64,000 nucleotides of DNA from a bacterium YEK0313 (GCA_000751295.2 CCMO02000001.1:496001-560000); one strand, 5' to 3'; shown: positions 42,843-52,064, counted from the stretch's first letter. Translations and numbers: made by a program. The notes: generated by a model from the sequence alone, not told the origin.

Positions 42843-43292
42843 ATGCTGACCAAGAAGGGCAAATACGGGCTCAAGGCGATGACCGCGTTGGCCGGGCGGC
42901 CACTCGGCACGGCCGTACTGGTGGCCGACCTCGCGCGCGACAATCAGATCCCGAAGAAGTTTCTCGACACGATTCTCGGCGAGCTGCGAACGGGCGGCTT
43001 TCTGCACGCCAAGAAGGGCCGCGGCGGCGGCTACCGGCTCGCCCGGCCGGCGGAGGACATCCGCGTCGGCGACCTGATCCGGACGCTCAACGGGTCGCTC
43101 ACGCCGATCGCCTGCGCCAGCCGCTCGGCCTACCAGCGCTGCGACGACTGTCCGGACGAGAATGCCTGCGCAACCCGGCTCCTGATGGTGCAGGTCCGCG
43201 AAGCCATTGCCGGTGTCGTCGACAGCCTGTCGCTCGCCGAGCTGCGCGACCTCGCACGCGACCCCTTCGATTCCTTCGTCTACCACATCTGA
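42843..43292 (+). CDS. Rrf2-family transcriptional regulator with four-cysteine cluster
   Basis: A 149-residue regulator. The winged helix-turn-helix with the basic wing KKGRGGGYRLARP (near 57-69) is characteristic. Four cysteines, C91, C100, C103 and C109, lie in the region that holds the Fe-S cluster in IscR, NsrR and RirA (CX8CX2CX5C here). It may sense iron, redox or nitric oxide; the exact class is unclear. Followed 41 bases later by a LysR gene. Confidence 0.88.
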   Translation: MLTKKGKYGLKAMTALAGRPLGTAVLVADLARDNQIPKKFLDTILGELRTGGFLHAKKGRGGGYRLARPAEDIRVGDLIRTLNGSLTPIACASRSAYQRCDDCPDENACATRLLMVQVREAIAGVVDSLSLAELRDLARDPFDSFVYHI

Positions 43293-43333
43293 GCGCTGGC
43301 GCGGCGCCGAAGCCCGTCTATGCTCGCCCGGCT

Positions 43334-44278
43334 ATGAACACGATGCTGTTTCCGGATGTCGCCGATGTCAGCTTCCACCAGCTCAGGGTGCTGCACGTCC
43401 TCCTGGCCGAGCGCAGCCTGACGCGGGCGGCAACCCTCATCGGCAGCAGCCAGCCGGCGATCAGCAAGGTGCTGTCCAAGCTCCGCCTTGCCTTCGACGA
43501 CCCGCTGTTCGTGCGTGTCGGCGCCGGCATGCAGCCGACGCCCAAGGCTCACGCGCTGGCCGAGCCGCTGCGCCAGCTGCTCGCCCAGGCCGAGGCCCTC
43601 GGCCGCCTGCCCGCGCGTTTCGACCCCGCCTCCTCCACCCGCCAATATCGCCTGCTGGTCAGTGATGTCGGCGTGCTGCGCTTCCTGCCGCCGCTGATGG
43701 CAGCGCTCGCCAGCCAAGGTCCGCAGGTCCGGCTCGTCGCCCTGCCGCTCGACATGCGGCAGTTCCAGACGCAGCTCGAGACCGGCGTCGCCGATATCGC
43801 GCTCGGGACCTTCCCGCGCACGACAGAGGGGCTGCGGCGGCAGCGGCTCTACAGCGAAGGCTATCTGAGCGTCGCCCGCGCCGACCATCCGCGCCTCGCC
43901 GAGCTTGCGAGCCGTGCCGGCTTCCTGGCCGAGCGACACGTCATGGTGGCCGCCGCTCATACCGGCCACGGCGCCCATGTCATGGCCGAGCAGGTGCTGA
44001 CCGCCGAGATTCCGGCCGACCGCATCGCGCTCAGCGTGCCGAGCTTCGTCGGTGCGGCGCTCGCCGCGGCGCGCAGCGAGGCGATCGCGACATTGCCGGC
44101 GCGCCTCGCCCGCGACTTCGGCGGCGAGCTCGGCCTTGCGGCGTTCCGCCCGCCCTTCGCGCTGCCGCGGATCGACGTCGCCCAGTACTGGCACGAGCGC
44201 TATCACCACGATGCCGGCCATCAGTGGCTGCGACGCCTGGTGCATCGCACCTTCGGCGGCCCGGCGCCGGCCGGCTGA
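43334..44278 (+). CDS. LysR-family transcriptional regulator
   Basis: A 314-residue LysR protein with the helix-turn-helix at residues 12-70 (LRVLHVLLAERSLTRAATLIG, QPAISKVLSKLR) and effector domain from about residue 95. The start at 43334 matches the usual N-terminus (VSFHQLRVLH about ten residues in); an upstream in-frame frame is rejected because it overlaps rrf2. It resembles NodD/PnpR-like LysR members. It lies between rrf2 and a nitroreductase on the same strand, so the latter is a possible target. Confidence 0.88.
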   Translation: MNTMLFPDVADVSFHQLRVLHVLLAERSLTRAATLIGSSQPAISKVLSKLRLAFDDPLFVRVGAGMQPTPKAHALAEPLRQLLAQAEALGRLPARFDPASSTRQYRLLVSDVGVLRFLPPLMAALASQGPQVRLVALPLDMRQFQTQLETGVADIALGTFPRTTEGLRRQRLYSEGYLSVARADHPRLAELASRAGFLAERHVMVAAAHTGHGAHVMAEQVLTAEIPADRIALSVPSFVGAALAAARSEAIATLPARLARDFGGELGLAAFRPPFALPRIDVAQYWHERYHHDAGHQWLRRLVHRTFGGPAPAG

Positions 44279-44398
44279 CCTCCCGCCATTCCAGATGAGG
44301 ATGCTGAACATAGCCGATCGGTCATGGCAGCCGAGGCCTTGGCCGGGTTAGACTGGCTGCTTTCCCGCCTGCAGGCGATCGCCGGAGAGGACCAGGAC

Positions 44399-45076
44399 GT
44401 GATCACCGAATACAAGCCGATCCCGCTGCCCGACTACCGGGAGCTGCCGGTCGAGGAGATGCGTCGCCGCGCCGCCGAGTTCTACGACATGATCCGCCAG
44501 CGCCACACGGTGCGCGATTTCTCGCCCCGGCCGGTGCCGCGCGACATCATCGACACCTGCCTCAAGGCCGCCGGCACCGCGCCGAACGGCGCCAACCATC
44601 AGCCCTGGCATTTCTGCGTGATCGGCGATCCCGTGGTGAAGACCAGGATCCGCGTGGCGGCGGAGGAGGAAGAAGAGCGGTTCTACGCGGGCAAGGCCGG
44701 CGAGGAATGGCTCGGCGCGCTGAAACCGCTCGGCACCGATCCGAACAAGCCGTTCCTGGAAACGGCGCCCTGGCTCATCTGCATCTTCGGCGCGCGCAAG
44801 AGCCCGAGCGCCGACGGCGTCATGCGCAAGAACTACTACGTGCCGGAATCGGTCAATATCGCCACCGGCATCCTGCTCACCGCACTGCACTATGCGGGCC
44901 TCACGACGCTGACCCATACGCCCAATCCGATGGGCTTCCTGAACGAGATCTGCGGCCGACCGGAGACCGAGAAGCCCTATATCCTGATGGTGGTCGGCTA
45001 TCCCGCAGAGGATGCGACCATTCCCGCGCATGCGACGGAAAAGAAGCCGCTCGGCGAGATCGTGAGCTATCTCTGA
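44399..45076 (+). CDS. Nitroreductase-family oxidoreductase
   Basis: A 225-residue flavoprotein, FMN-dependent. Hallmarks: the N-terminal IRQRHTVRDFS (FMN phosphate-binding RRTVR-like), AGTAPNGANHQPWHFCV and PYILMVVGYPAEDA. The iodotyrosine-deiodinase/BluB-like subgroup has the same NHQPWHF. The start GTG at 44399 is chosen because GGAGAGG lies about nine bases upstream and homologues begin at TEYKPIPLP; an earlier ATG at 44324 adds 25 unlikely residues. Substrate unknown. Confidence 0.88.
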   Translation: MITEYKPIPLPDYRELPVEEMRRRAAEFYDMIRQRHTVRDFSPRPVPRDIIDTCLKAAGTAPNGANHQPWHFCVIGDPVVKTRIRVAAEEEEERFYAGKAGEEWLGALKPLGTDPNKPFLETAPWLICIFGARKSPSADGVMRKNYYVPESVNIATGILLTALHYAGLTTLTHTPNPMGFLNEICGRPETEKPYILMVVGYPAEDATIPAHATEKKPLGEIVSYL

Positions 45077-45086
45077 TACGGTTCCA

Positions 45087-45110
45087 CGGGCGCCTCTTGC
45101 GGGGCGCCCG
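45087..45110. terminator. GC-rich hairpin between convergent genes
   Basis: CGGGCGCC (45087-45094) pairs with GGCGCCCG (45103-45110) across an 8-base loop, between the convergent nitroreductase and aminotransferase genes. No T tract follows, so terminator function is uncertain. Confidence 0.35.
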
Positions 45111-45125
45111 GCACGAGAGCCGCGG

Positions 45126-46496
45126 TCACGCCCAGTCGCGATGGGCGATCAGCGAGCGGCGGCTGACGAGGAAGTCTTCGACCGCCTCGACGAGCGCGGC
45201 GCATTCGGCGTCGCCGATCTCCAGGCTCAGCGCCATCATGCCGCGCCGCGCGAGATAGATGCCGCGGTCGAGCATGTCGAAGAAGAACAGTTCCTTCAGC
45301 CTGCCATCGCCCGCCGCAGCGTCCGCCGGCGTGCGCACCGGCCTGGGTGAAAAATGCGCCGCGAGCAGCGAGCCGATGCCGGTGAATTCGAGCGCCGCGC
45401 CGTGCCGCGCCGCAACACGGTTCAATGCCGTACGCAGGTCGTCGCCGCGCCGGTTGAGGGCCGCGACAGCCGGCGGCGTGAAGATCTCGGTGAGGCCGGC
45501 GGTGCCCGCCGCCATGGTCAGCACATTGTTGTTGAACGTGCCGGCATGCTGCAGCGCGCCAGGCCGGCGCGGATCGTAGCGCTCCATCAGCGCGCGCCGA
45601 CCTCCGAAAGCGCCGAAGGACATGCCGCCGCCGATATATTTGCCGAGCGTCGTCATGTCCGGCAGGACGCCGAGCCGTTCCTGCAAGCCGCCGGGCGAAA
45701 GGCGCGAGGTCATCACCTCGTCGAAGATCAGCACCGCGCCATGGCGCGTCGCGCCCGCCCGCAGGGCGGCGAGGAAGGCGGGATCGCCGGCGATGCAGCC
45801 GCCGGAGCCGAGCATGGGCTCCACCAGGATCGCTGCAAGCTCGCCGCCATGCGCGGCCAGGATCTTTTCGGTGCCGGCGAGATCGTTGTAGCTGCCGAGC
45901 ACCACCTCGTAGGGCGCATTGAGCGGCGCCGGCCCGGCGCCGAAGCTGAGCAGCCCGCCGTGATAGCCGCCCTGGAACACCAGGAGCTTGCGCCGGCCGG
46001 TGGCGACGGTGGCGGTCGCGACCGCCATCAGATTGGCCTCCGTGCCGGAATTGGTGAAGCGGACGAGGTCGATGGACGGGAAGCGGTCGCAGACGGCGCG
46101 GGCGAGCCCGGCCTCCATCAGGTTGTGGCCGGCAAGGTTGATGCCGCCGTCGAGGGCGCGGTCGATCGCCGCGCGGATCACCGGATGCGAATGGCCGAAC
46201 AGGCCGGCGGTATATTCGCCGAGGAAATCCACATAGTCGTGGCCGTCGGCATCGCGCACGCGGCAGCCGCGCCCCTCGGCTATGGCGAGGGGGAACGGCG
46301 AATAGAACAGCACGGTGCGGGTATTGCCGCCCGGCATCACCTCCTCGGCCTCGGCGTGGACGCGGCGGCTCTCGGGATTGCGCGCGATGAAACGCTCGCG
46401 CGCCTCGGCGAGCGCGGCCTCGATGTCGACATTGATCGCCGCCCGCTGCGCGTCCGGCGTGGCTTGTCCAGGTGTCATGGTGGCATGTCCGGTCAT
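45126..46496 (-). CDS. Class-III aminotransferase (glutamate-1-semialdehyde aminomutase-like)
   Basis: A 456-residue PLP enzyme. Hallmarks: MPGGNTRTVLFYSPFPL at 54-70, FTNSGTEANLMA at 147-158, FDEVM at 258-262 and PLP lysine K286 (TTLGKYIGGG). The overall form is closest to glutamate-1-semialdehyde 2,1-aminomutase-like transaminases often found outside tetrapyrrole synthesis. It ends an operon with a phosphotriesterase-like hydrolase, a DJ-1/PfpI protein and a periplasmic binding protein. The start is uncertain; 46496 and 46478 are both possible. Confidence 0.87.
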   Translation of the reverse strand: MTGHATMTPGQATPDAQRAAINVDIEAALAEARERFIARNPESRRVHAEAEEVMPGGNTRTVLFYSPFPLAIAEGRGCRVRDADGHDYVDFLGEYTAGLFGHSHPVIRAAIDRALDGGINLAGHNLMEAGLARAVCDRFPSIDLVRFTNSGTEANLMAVATATVATGRRKLLVFQGGYHGGLLSFGAGPAPLNAPYEVVLGSYNDLAGTEKILAAHGGELAAILVEPMLGSGGCIAGDPAFLAALRAGATRHGAVLIFDEVMTSRLSPGGLQERLGVLPDMTTLGKYIGGGMSFGAFGGRRALMERYDPRRPGALQHAGTFNNNVLTMAAGTAGLTEIFTPPAVAALNRRGDDLRTALNRVAARHGAALEFTGIGSLLAAHFSPRPVRTPADAAAGDGRLKELFFFDMLDRGIYLARRGMMALSLEIGDAECAALVEAVEDFLVSRRSLIAHRDWA

Positions 46497-46513
46497 GACG
46501 GAAGGTTCCGGGG

Positions 46514-47560
46514 TCAGATGAAGGTGAGCAGGCGCTTCGGATTGGCCACGAGGATCGCGTCGATCTCGTCTTCGGTAAATCCGCGCGAGCGCATCAGCGG
46601 CACCACATTCGTATAGATATGGCCATAGCCGTGGCCGCCGAACCGGGTGAGCCGGGTGCGGTAGCAGATGTCGTGGCTGATCACGACGCGGGCGAGATGG
46701 CCGCTGTCGATCAGCGCCCGGATCAGCTTCAGCCGCCCGGCATCGTTGGGCATGTCGATGTCGGCGAGCGGATAGAAGCTCTGCTCCTGGCCGAACAGGT
46801 CGAATTCCAGCACGCAGCCGCTGTCGGCGAGCCGCTTCAGGCGGTCGACGTCGAAGATGGTGCGGTCGATATGGCTGATCACCACCCGCTCGATGTCGCC
46901 GTCCTCGGCACGGATGAAATCGGCCACCTCCTGCGGCTGGTCCGGGTCGCGGCCGGGATGAACGTTGATGGTGGCGCCGGTCTCCGCCTGGGCGGCGAGC
47001 GCGCCGCGCATGACCTTGCGTTCGAGCGCGGTCCACGGCGCCTGGCAGCCGATCTCGCCGATGATGCCGGCGCGCACGGCGGTGCCCCAGGCGCCGCCGG
47101 TGACCTGCTCGATCATTTCCGCGGCGAAGCTGTCGGGCGAACGGCCTTCATTCGCGCGGTCCTGGTACTCGTCGACATAGTGGCCGCAGCCCATGACGAT
47201 ATGGGTGTCGGTGCGGCGCGCGACCTCGGCGAGCCCTTCCGGGTCAGGCTTCAGGCCGCCGCAGGTGAGCTCGACCACCGTGCGTCCGCCCGCCGCGCGC
47301 ATCTCCGCGACTTCGGCGGCGGCCGTGTCGCGGCAGCGCAGGACGAGATTGCCCGGCACCTTCAGCCGGCCGTAATTGATGCGATAGCAGTTGCAGAGCG
47401 AGATTTCCGGTCCCTGGTTCGGATCGTCGGCCATGACCTGGGTTCTGATGTCCCAGATGAGATGCTCGTGCATCAGCGTCGGCCCGAGCTCGTCCGGGTC
47501 GACGAGGCCGAGCACGGTCTGCGCCTTGCCGCGAAGCTGGTCCCTGCCGAGGCGTGCCAT
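46514..47560 (-). CDS. Phosphotriesterase-family (PHP-type) metal-dependent hydrolase
   Basis: A 348-residue amidohydrolase-superfamily protein of the phosphotriesterase/PHP group. Metal ligands are visible: H31 and H33 (LMHEHL), H201 (VHPG), H230 (ISHID) and D297 (SHDICYRTR). The bridging lysine of true phosphotriesterase is replaced by E169 (GEIG), as in E. coli PHP. Natural substrates of the group include lactones and unknown esters. The start has GGGGAG upstream. Sits between the PfpI and aminotransferase genes. Confidence 0.9.
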   Translation of the reverse strand: MARLGRDQLRGKAQTVLGLVDPDELGPTLMHEHLIWDIRTQVMADDPNQGPEISLCNCYRINYGRLKVPGNLVLRCRDTAAAEVAEMRAAGGRTVVELTCGGLKPDPEGLAEVARRTDTHIVMGCGHYVDEYQDRANEGRSPDSFAAEMIEQVTGGAWGTAVRAGIIGEIGCQAPWTALERKVMRGALAAQAETGATINVHPGRDPDQPQEVADFIRAEDGDIERVVISHIDRTIFDVDRLKRLADSGCVLEFDLFGQEQSFYPLADIDMPNDAGRLKLIRALIDSGHLARVVISHDICYRTRLTRFGGHGYGHIYTNVVPLMRSRGFTEDEIDAILVANPKRLLTFI

Positions 47561-47611
47561 GATGTTCTCCCCTGTCGTGCGAAAGCAGCCGCGGGCGCGT
47601 CGGCGCCCGGG

Positions 47612-48247
47612 TCAGGTTGAAGGTGCGAGCGAGCGGAAATAGGCGGAGGCGGCATCGGCCCGATGCGCGGTGCCGTAGACGCGGCCATCGGGGAAATATT
47701 CGGCATTGTACTGGACGGTCGAAGCGGCCTCGGCGCCGGCTTCCGCCGCGATGAAGGCCAGCGTCAGGTCCATGCCGGCGGAGACGCCAGCCGATGTCCA
47801 CACCGTGCCGTCGCGGACATGGCGCTCCTCGGCGACGGTCACGCCGGGCAGCGCCGCCAGCCGTTCCAGCGCCTTCCAGTGGGTGGTGGCGCGCCGGCCG
47901 TGGAGCAGGCCGGCGGCCTGCAGAATGAAGGCGCCGGTGCAGACCGAGAGGATGTGCCGGCAGGAGCGCGCCTGCGCCGCGACGAAACCGACGAGCCTTG
48001 CATTGGCCATTTCATCGAAGGCGGCGAAACCGCCGGGAACCAGCAGATAGTCGAGCGGCGGGCAGCGCTCGAAATCCGTGTCGGCGGCAATCTTCAGGCC
48101 CTTGGCGCAGACGGTCGGGCCGCCGGTCTCGCTGACCGCAAGGCATTCCGGCCCGCCGGCATAGGCCCGCCACATGGTCGCCATTTCCCAGGGGCCGACG
48201 AGGTCGAGCTCCTCGACGCCGGGATAGATCAGGAAACCGAACCGCAT
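47612..48247 (-). CDS. DJ-1/PfpI family protein (isonitrile hydratase/GATase1-like)
   Basis: A 211-residue protein with LIYPGVEELDLVGPWE at the N-terminus and the nucleophile-elbow SVCTGAFILQAAGLL (Cys near residue 103), followed by ATTHWKAL. The pattern is that of the GATase1-like DJ-1/PfpI group including isonitrile hydratase InhA, without an AraC domain. The start at 48247 has GAGGGGGG upstream. It follows the binding-protein gene by 26 bases. Confidence 0.88.
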   Translation of the reverse strand: MRFGFLIYPGVEELDLVGPWEMATMWRAYAGGPECLAVSETGGPTVCAKGLKIAADTDFERCPPLDYLLVPGGFAAFDEMANARLVGFVAAQARSCRHILSVCTGAFILQAAGLLHGRRATTHWKALERLAALPGVTVAEERHVRDGTVWTSAGVSAGMDLTLAFIAAEAGAEAASTVQYNAEYFPDGRVYGTAHRADAASAYFRSLAPST

Positions 48248-48273
48248 GATATCCCCCCTCGACACCGGACCCG

Positions 48274-49524
48274 TCATTCCGCCAGCCGGCAGCCGGCCTC
48301 CTCCGCCGACCGGAAAACCTGCTCGGCCGGCAAGGTCGCCACCACCTCCTGGACGTCGAACCGGTCCTTCGACGCAGCCGGCGCCTTGACCCTCAGGATG
48401 TACATCGGGTTCAGCACGCGCCCGTCGCGGCGGATGCGGACGTTCTGGTTGTTGAAGTCGTTGACCGGCATGTCGCGCATCCGGGCGTTGACGATCCGGG
48501 CGTCGGCGGTTCCCGCCGCTTCCACCGCACGCAGATAGTGAAGCACCGCCGAATAGGTTGCGGCATGCACCATATTGGGGATCCGGTCCTTCAATCGTGC
48601 ATGGAAGCGGCGGGTCCAGGCGCGGGTCTCCTCGGTGCGATCCCAGTAGAAGGATTCGCTCGCCACCAGCCCCTCCGCCGATGACAGGCCGATGCCGACA
48701 ATGTCGTTGGACATGAGGCTCAAGCCCGCGAGCCGCTGGCCGCCGGTGCTGACGAGCCCGAACTCACCGGCCTGCTTGATGGCGTTGATGAGATCCTGGC
48801 CGGCCACCGCGAGGCCGATGACGCTGGCGCGCGAACCCTGGGCCTGCAGCAGGAAGGAGGAGAAGTCCGAGGTGCCGAGCGGCGCCCTGACGCTGCCGAG
48901 GACGCGGCCGCCGGCTGCGGTGACCGCCCGGCCGGTATCACGCTCCAGGGCGTGGCCGAAGGCATAGTCGGCCGTGATGAAGAACCAGGAACCGGCAGCG
49001 CCGCGGCTCAGATAGGCGCCGGTCGCGGCGGCCTGCGCATGGGTGTCATAGGCCCATTGCGTGGAGATCGGCGAACATTCCTTGCCGGAAAAATCCGGAT
49101 TGCCGGCGCCGACCACCAGGAAGGTGCGGCCGGCCTGGCGGGCTGCCGTCAGCACGGCGAAGGCGGTCGTCGAGTTGCCACCGCCGACCACCGCCTCCGC
49201 GCCGTCGACATCGAACCAGCGCCGGGCATTGGCCGAGGCGATGTCGGGACGGTTCTGGTCGTCTGCCGAGCGCAGCACGATCGGCCGGCCGAGCACCTTG
49301 CCGCCGAAATCCTCCACCGCGAGCTGCGCGGAGATCAGCTGGCCGGGGCCGCTGACATCGATATAGGGCCCGCTGAAATCGCCGCTGACCCCAATGACGA
49401 ACGGCCTGGGCGCCTCGGCCAGGGCGACGGCCAGGCCCCAGAGGCCGCTCGCCGACACGGCCACAGCGTACGCGACACCAGCAAGGCCGCGCACCAGCGC
49501 CGGCCCCGTTCCCCACCACCTCAT
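48274..49524 (-). CDS. ABC importer substrate-binding protein (LivK type), stand-alone
   Basis: A 416-residue type-I periplasmic binding protein with a long hydrophobic signal region. The mature domain begins VIGVSGDFSGPYIDVSGPGQL, and has FFITADYAFGHALERDTG and an ANARRWFDVDGAEAVVG segment. No permease or ATPase gene lies next to it; it must share components or act as a sensor. The start at 49524 has GAGGGGAGG upstream. It leads the operon 49524-45126 and is divergent from TetR at 49699, with two palindromes between. Confidence 0.88.
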   Translation of the reverse strand: MRWWGTGPALVRGLAGVAYAVAVSASGLWGLAVALAEAPRPFVIGVSGDFSGPYIDVSGPGQLISAQLAVEDFGGKVLGRPIVLRSADDQNRPDIASANARRWFDVDGAEAVVGGGNSTTAFAVLTAARQAGRTFLVVGAGNPDFSGKECSPISTQWAYDTHAQAAATGAYLSRGAAGSWFFITADYAFGHALERDTGRAVTAAGGRVLGSVRAPLGTSDFSSFLLQAQGSRASVIGLAVAGQDLINAIKQAGEFGLVSTGGQRLAGLSLMSNDIVGIGLSSAEGLVASESFYWDRTEETRAWTRRFHARLKDRIPNMVHAATYSAVLHYLRAVEAAGTADARIVNARMRDMPVNDFNNQNVRIRRDGRVLNPMYILRVKAPAASKDRFDVQEVVATLPAEQVFRSAEEAGCRLAE

Positions 49525-49557
49525 GGCGGCCTCCCCTCGGGTTGTTCTTATCCTTTC

Positions 49558-49594
49558 TTGTACATCGTACAATGACATCTTGTCCAGCGTACAG
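49558..49594. promoter_or_regulatory. Two TetR-type palindromes between divergent genes
   Basis: TTGTAC-ATC-GTACAA (49558-49572) is a perfect palindrome. A second, imperfect copy TTGTCC-AGC-GTACAG lies at 49580-49594, start to start 22 bp (about two turns). Both sit between the TetR gene and the binding-protein operon, so this is a likely double operator controlling both. Confidence 0.72.
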
Positions 49595-49698
49595 GAAAGT
49601 GATCCCGAACGCGGCCCGGCCTTGGAGCCCGTGTGCCTTGCCTGCTACAGAACGAGCGTGGACCGCGCGCCGCGCGGCAGGCTTCCAAGGGACAGGGC

Positions 49699-50457
49699 AT
49701 GGCTGCGAGCCGCGACGGCGCGACAACGGCAAGGGTGCGCAGGCGCGCCACGACCGCCGCGGATCTGCCGGAGGCGGAAACGCCCGGGCTGAACCGGGAG
49801 CAGATCGTCGCGACCGCGCTCAGGCTGATCGACGAAGCCGGGCTCGATGCCTTCAGCGTGCGCGAGGTGGCGCGCCATCTCGGCGTCTATCCGACCGCGC
49901 TCTACTGGCATCTGCCCGGCGGGCGCAACGCGCTGCTGGCCGCGGCCGCCGCGGCCGCGCTCGACGATGTCGCCCTGCCCTTCGAGGCCGGCGACGACTG
50001 GGAGGGCTGGATCCGCAGCCTGTTCCATCGCTATCGCGACAGCCTGCGCCAGCACCCCAATGTCGCGCCGCTGCTCGGCGCGCAGCTCGTTTCCAATGCT
50101 GGGGTCAATCTGCGGCTGGTCGAACGCGTGCTGGCGGCGCTGGAAGCGGCAGGCTTTGCCGGCGCCCGGCTCATCGCCGCCTACAATGCGGTGATCGCCG
50201 CCATGCTCGGCTATGTCACGCTGGAACTCGCGCCGACGCCGAAGGACGACCCGGACGGCTGGGCCGCCGCCTTCGAGACGAATATCCGCGCCCTGCCGCC
50301 CGCGGACTATCCGCGGCTGACCGGCAACATGGAGGCGCTCGTCAACCGCGCCTTCATCGTGCGCTGGCAGAGCGGCTCCGAAGTGCCGCTGACGCCGGGC
50401 TTCGAGCTCTATGTCGAAGCCTTCATCGCCGGCCTCAAGGCGCAGCTTCAGCGCTGA
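49699..50457 (+). CDS. TetR-family transcriptional regulator
   Basis: A 252-residue regulator. The helix-turn-helix is at about residues 31-80 (IVATALRLIDEAGLDAFSVREVARHLG, then YPTALYWHL). The C-terminal ligand domain (from about 100) resembles TetR_C_1 types that bind drugs or metabolites. The start at 49699 has AAGGGA about eight bases upstream. It is divergent from the binding-protein/PfpI/phosphotriesterase/aminotransferase operon, and the paired palindromes at 49558-49594 are the likely binding site. Confidence 0.88.
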   Translation: MAASRDGATTARVRRRATTAADLPEAETPGLNREQIVATALRLIDEAGLDAFSVREVARHLGVYPTALYWHLPGGRNALLAAAAAAALDDVALPFEAGDDWEGWIRSLFHRYRDSLRQHPNVAPLLGAQLVSNAGVNLRLVERVLAALEAAGFAGARLIAAYNAVIAAMLGYVTLELAPTPKDDPDGWAAAFETNIRALPPADYPRLTGNMEALVNRAFIVRWQSGSEVPLTPGFELYVEAFIAGLKAQLQR

Positions 50458-50473
50458 GGCCGGCCACCGATCG

Positions 50474-52018
50474 TCAGATCGGCACCTCGATCAGGAACGG
50501 CCCCGAGCGGCCGACGCTCGACCGGAACAGGTCGATCAGGTCTTCCAGGTTCTCGGCGCGGGCCGCAGGCACGCCCATGCCTTCGGCGAGCTTGACCCAG
50601 TTGAGGTCCGGCCGGCCGATATCGAGCATGTCGAGCGCAATGCGGCCGGGATTGAGCGCGCCGACATTGCGCAGCTCAATCTCCAGGCTCTGATAGGCCC
50701 GGTTGGCGAAGACGATGGTGGTGATGTCGAGGTTCTCGCGGGCATGCGTCCATAGCGCCTGCACCGTATACATGCCGCTGCCGTCGGCCTGCAGCGCCAC
50801 CACGCGGCGATCGGGGCAGGCAACCGCCGCGCCGGTCGCCATCGGCAGGCCGATGCCGATCGAGCCGCCGGTCAGCGCCAGCCAGTCATGCGGCGGGCAG
50901 CCGGCGGTCTGCGCATAAGTCGTGCCGGAGGAGTTGATCGCCTCGTCGACGATGATGGCGTTTTCCGGCAGCAGGGCGGCCACCACCGCGCCGACCGTGT
51001 CCGGCGTGATCGCGCCGCGCGGCAGGTCCGGCCGGCCGGCCTTCTGCAGCACGGCCTGTCCGGGCTTCGCACCGACGGCGTCGGCGAGCCGGTCGAGCGC
51101 GTCGGCAATGTCGTCCTGCGGCTCGGCCAGCACATGCACCGCGCAGCCTTCGGGCAGGACCAGGCTCGGCGTGTCGGGATAGGCGAAGAAGGCGACCGGG
51201 TTGCGCGCGCCGATCAGCACGACGTGGCGATACTGGCTGAGCTGGGCCAGCGCCTGCTTGATCGGGTAGAAGATGCGGTTGACCGTGACGCGGCCGGCGC
51301 CGCGCTCGACACGGCCGTTCGAGGTCGGCGCGATCATGTGGGCGCCGGTCGCCTCGACGATGGCGCTGGCGGTCTTCAGCGGACGCTCGCGCAGGGCCTG
51401 ACCGCCGACGATGACGAGCGTCGGCTCGCCTGAGCGGAGCGCGGCGACCGCTTGCGTCACGGCGGCGTCGGACACCTTCGCGCGCTCCGGCGGCTTGGCG
51501 ACCGGGGCCGGGCCGTCGGAGAGGTTCCAGGCGGTGTCGGCGGGCAAGATCAAGGTTGCCACCTGGCCCGGCGAGGTCATCGCGGCGGTGACCGCCTCGG
51601 CGCCGTCGCGCGCCACCGAACGCGCGTCCATCGAGGTCTTGACCCAGGCCGACATCGGCCGCGCCACGCCCTCGACGTCGGCGCTGAGCGGCGCGTCATA
51701 TTGCCGGTGATGGGTGGCGTGCTCGCCGACGATATTGACGATCGGCGTATGGGCCTTGCGGGCATTGTGCAGGTTGGCCAGCGCATTGCCGAGGCCGGGC
51801 CCGAGATGCAGCAGGGTCGCGGCCGGCTTGTCGGCCATGCGGCCGTAACCGTCGGCCGCGCCCGAAACGACGCCTTCGAACAGGGAGAGCACGCAGCGCA
51901 CGCCGCCGACGCGGTCGAGCGCGGCGACGAAATGCATCTCGGACGTGCCGGGATTGGCGAAGCAGGTATCCACCCCGCCCGCAACCAGCGTTCTCACCAG
52001 GCTCTCGGCGCCGTTCAT
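50474..52018 (-). CDS. Thiamine-diphosphate-dependent enzyme (acetolactate synthase-like)
   Basis: A 514-residue ThDP enzyme of the acetolactate-synthase/benzoylformate-decarboxylase superfamily. The catalytic glutamate lies in SLFEGVVSGAADGYGR near residue 48. The ThDP-binding segment (QADGSGMYTVQALW near residue 410) has ADG in place of the usual GDG. No separate regulatory ALS subunit is nearby, so a decarboxylase or carboligase other than biosynthetic ALS is likely. Last gene of the seven-gene operon starting at 58810. Confidence 0.9.
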   Translation of the reverse strand: MNGAESLVRTLVAGGVDTCFANPGTSEMHFVAALDRVGGVRCVLSLFEGVVSGAADGYGRMADKPAATLLHLGPGLGNALANLHNARKAHTPIVNIVGEHATHHRQYDAPLSADVEGVARPMSAWVKTSMDARSVARDGAEAVTAAMTSPGQVATLILPADTAWNLSDGPAPVAKPPERAKVSDAAVTQAVAALRSGEPTLVIVGGQALRERPLKTASAIVEATGAHMIAPTSNGRVERGAGRVTVNRIFYPIKQALAQLSQYRHVVLIGARNPVAFFAYPDTPSLVLPEGCAVHVLAEPQDDIADALDRLADAVGAKPGQAVLQKAGRPDLPRGAITPDTVGAVVAALLPENAIIVDEAINSSGTTYAQTAGCPPHDWLALTGGSIGIGLPMATGAAVACPDRRVVALQADGSGMYTVQALWTHARENLDITTIVFANRAYQSLEIELRNVGALNPGRIALDMLDIGRPDLNWVKLAEGMGVPAARAENLEDLIDLFRSSVGRSGPFLIEVPI

Positions 52019-52064
52019 GTCATATCCTGCCGTCTGTTAGCAGCCCCACCACTCCGGCCGCGCC

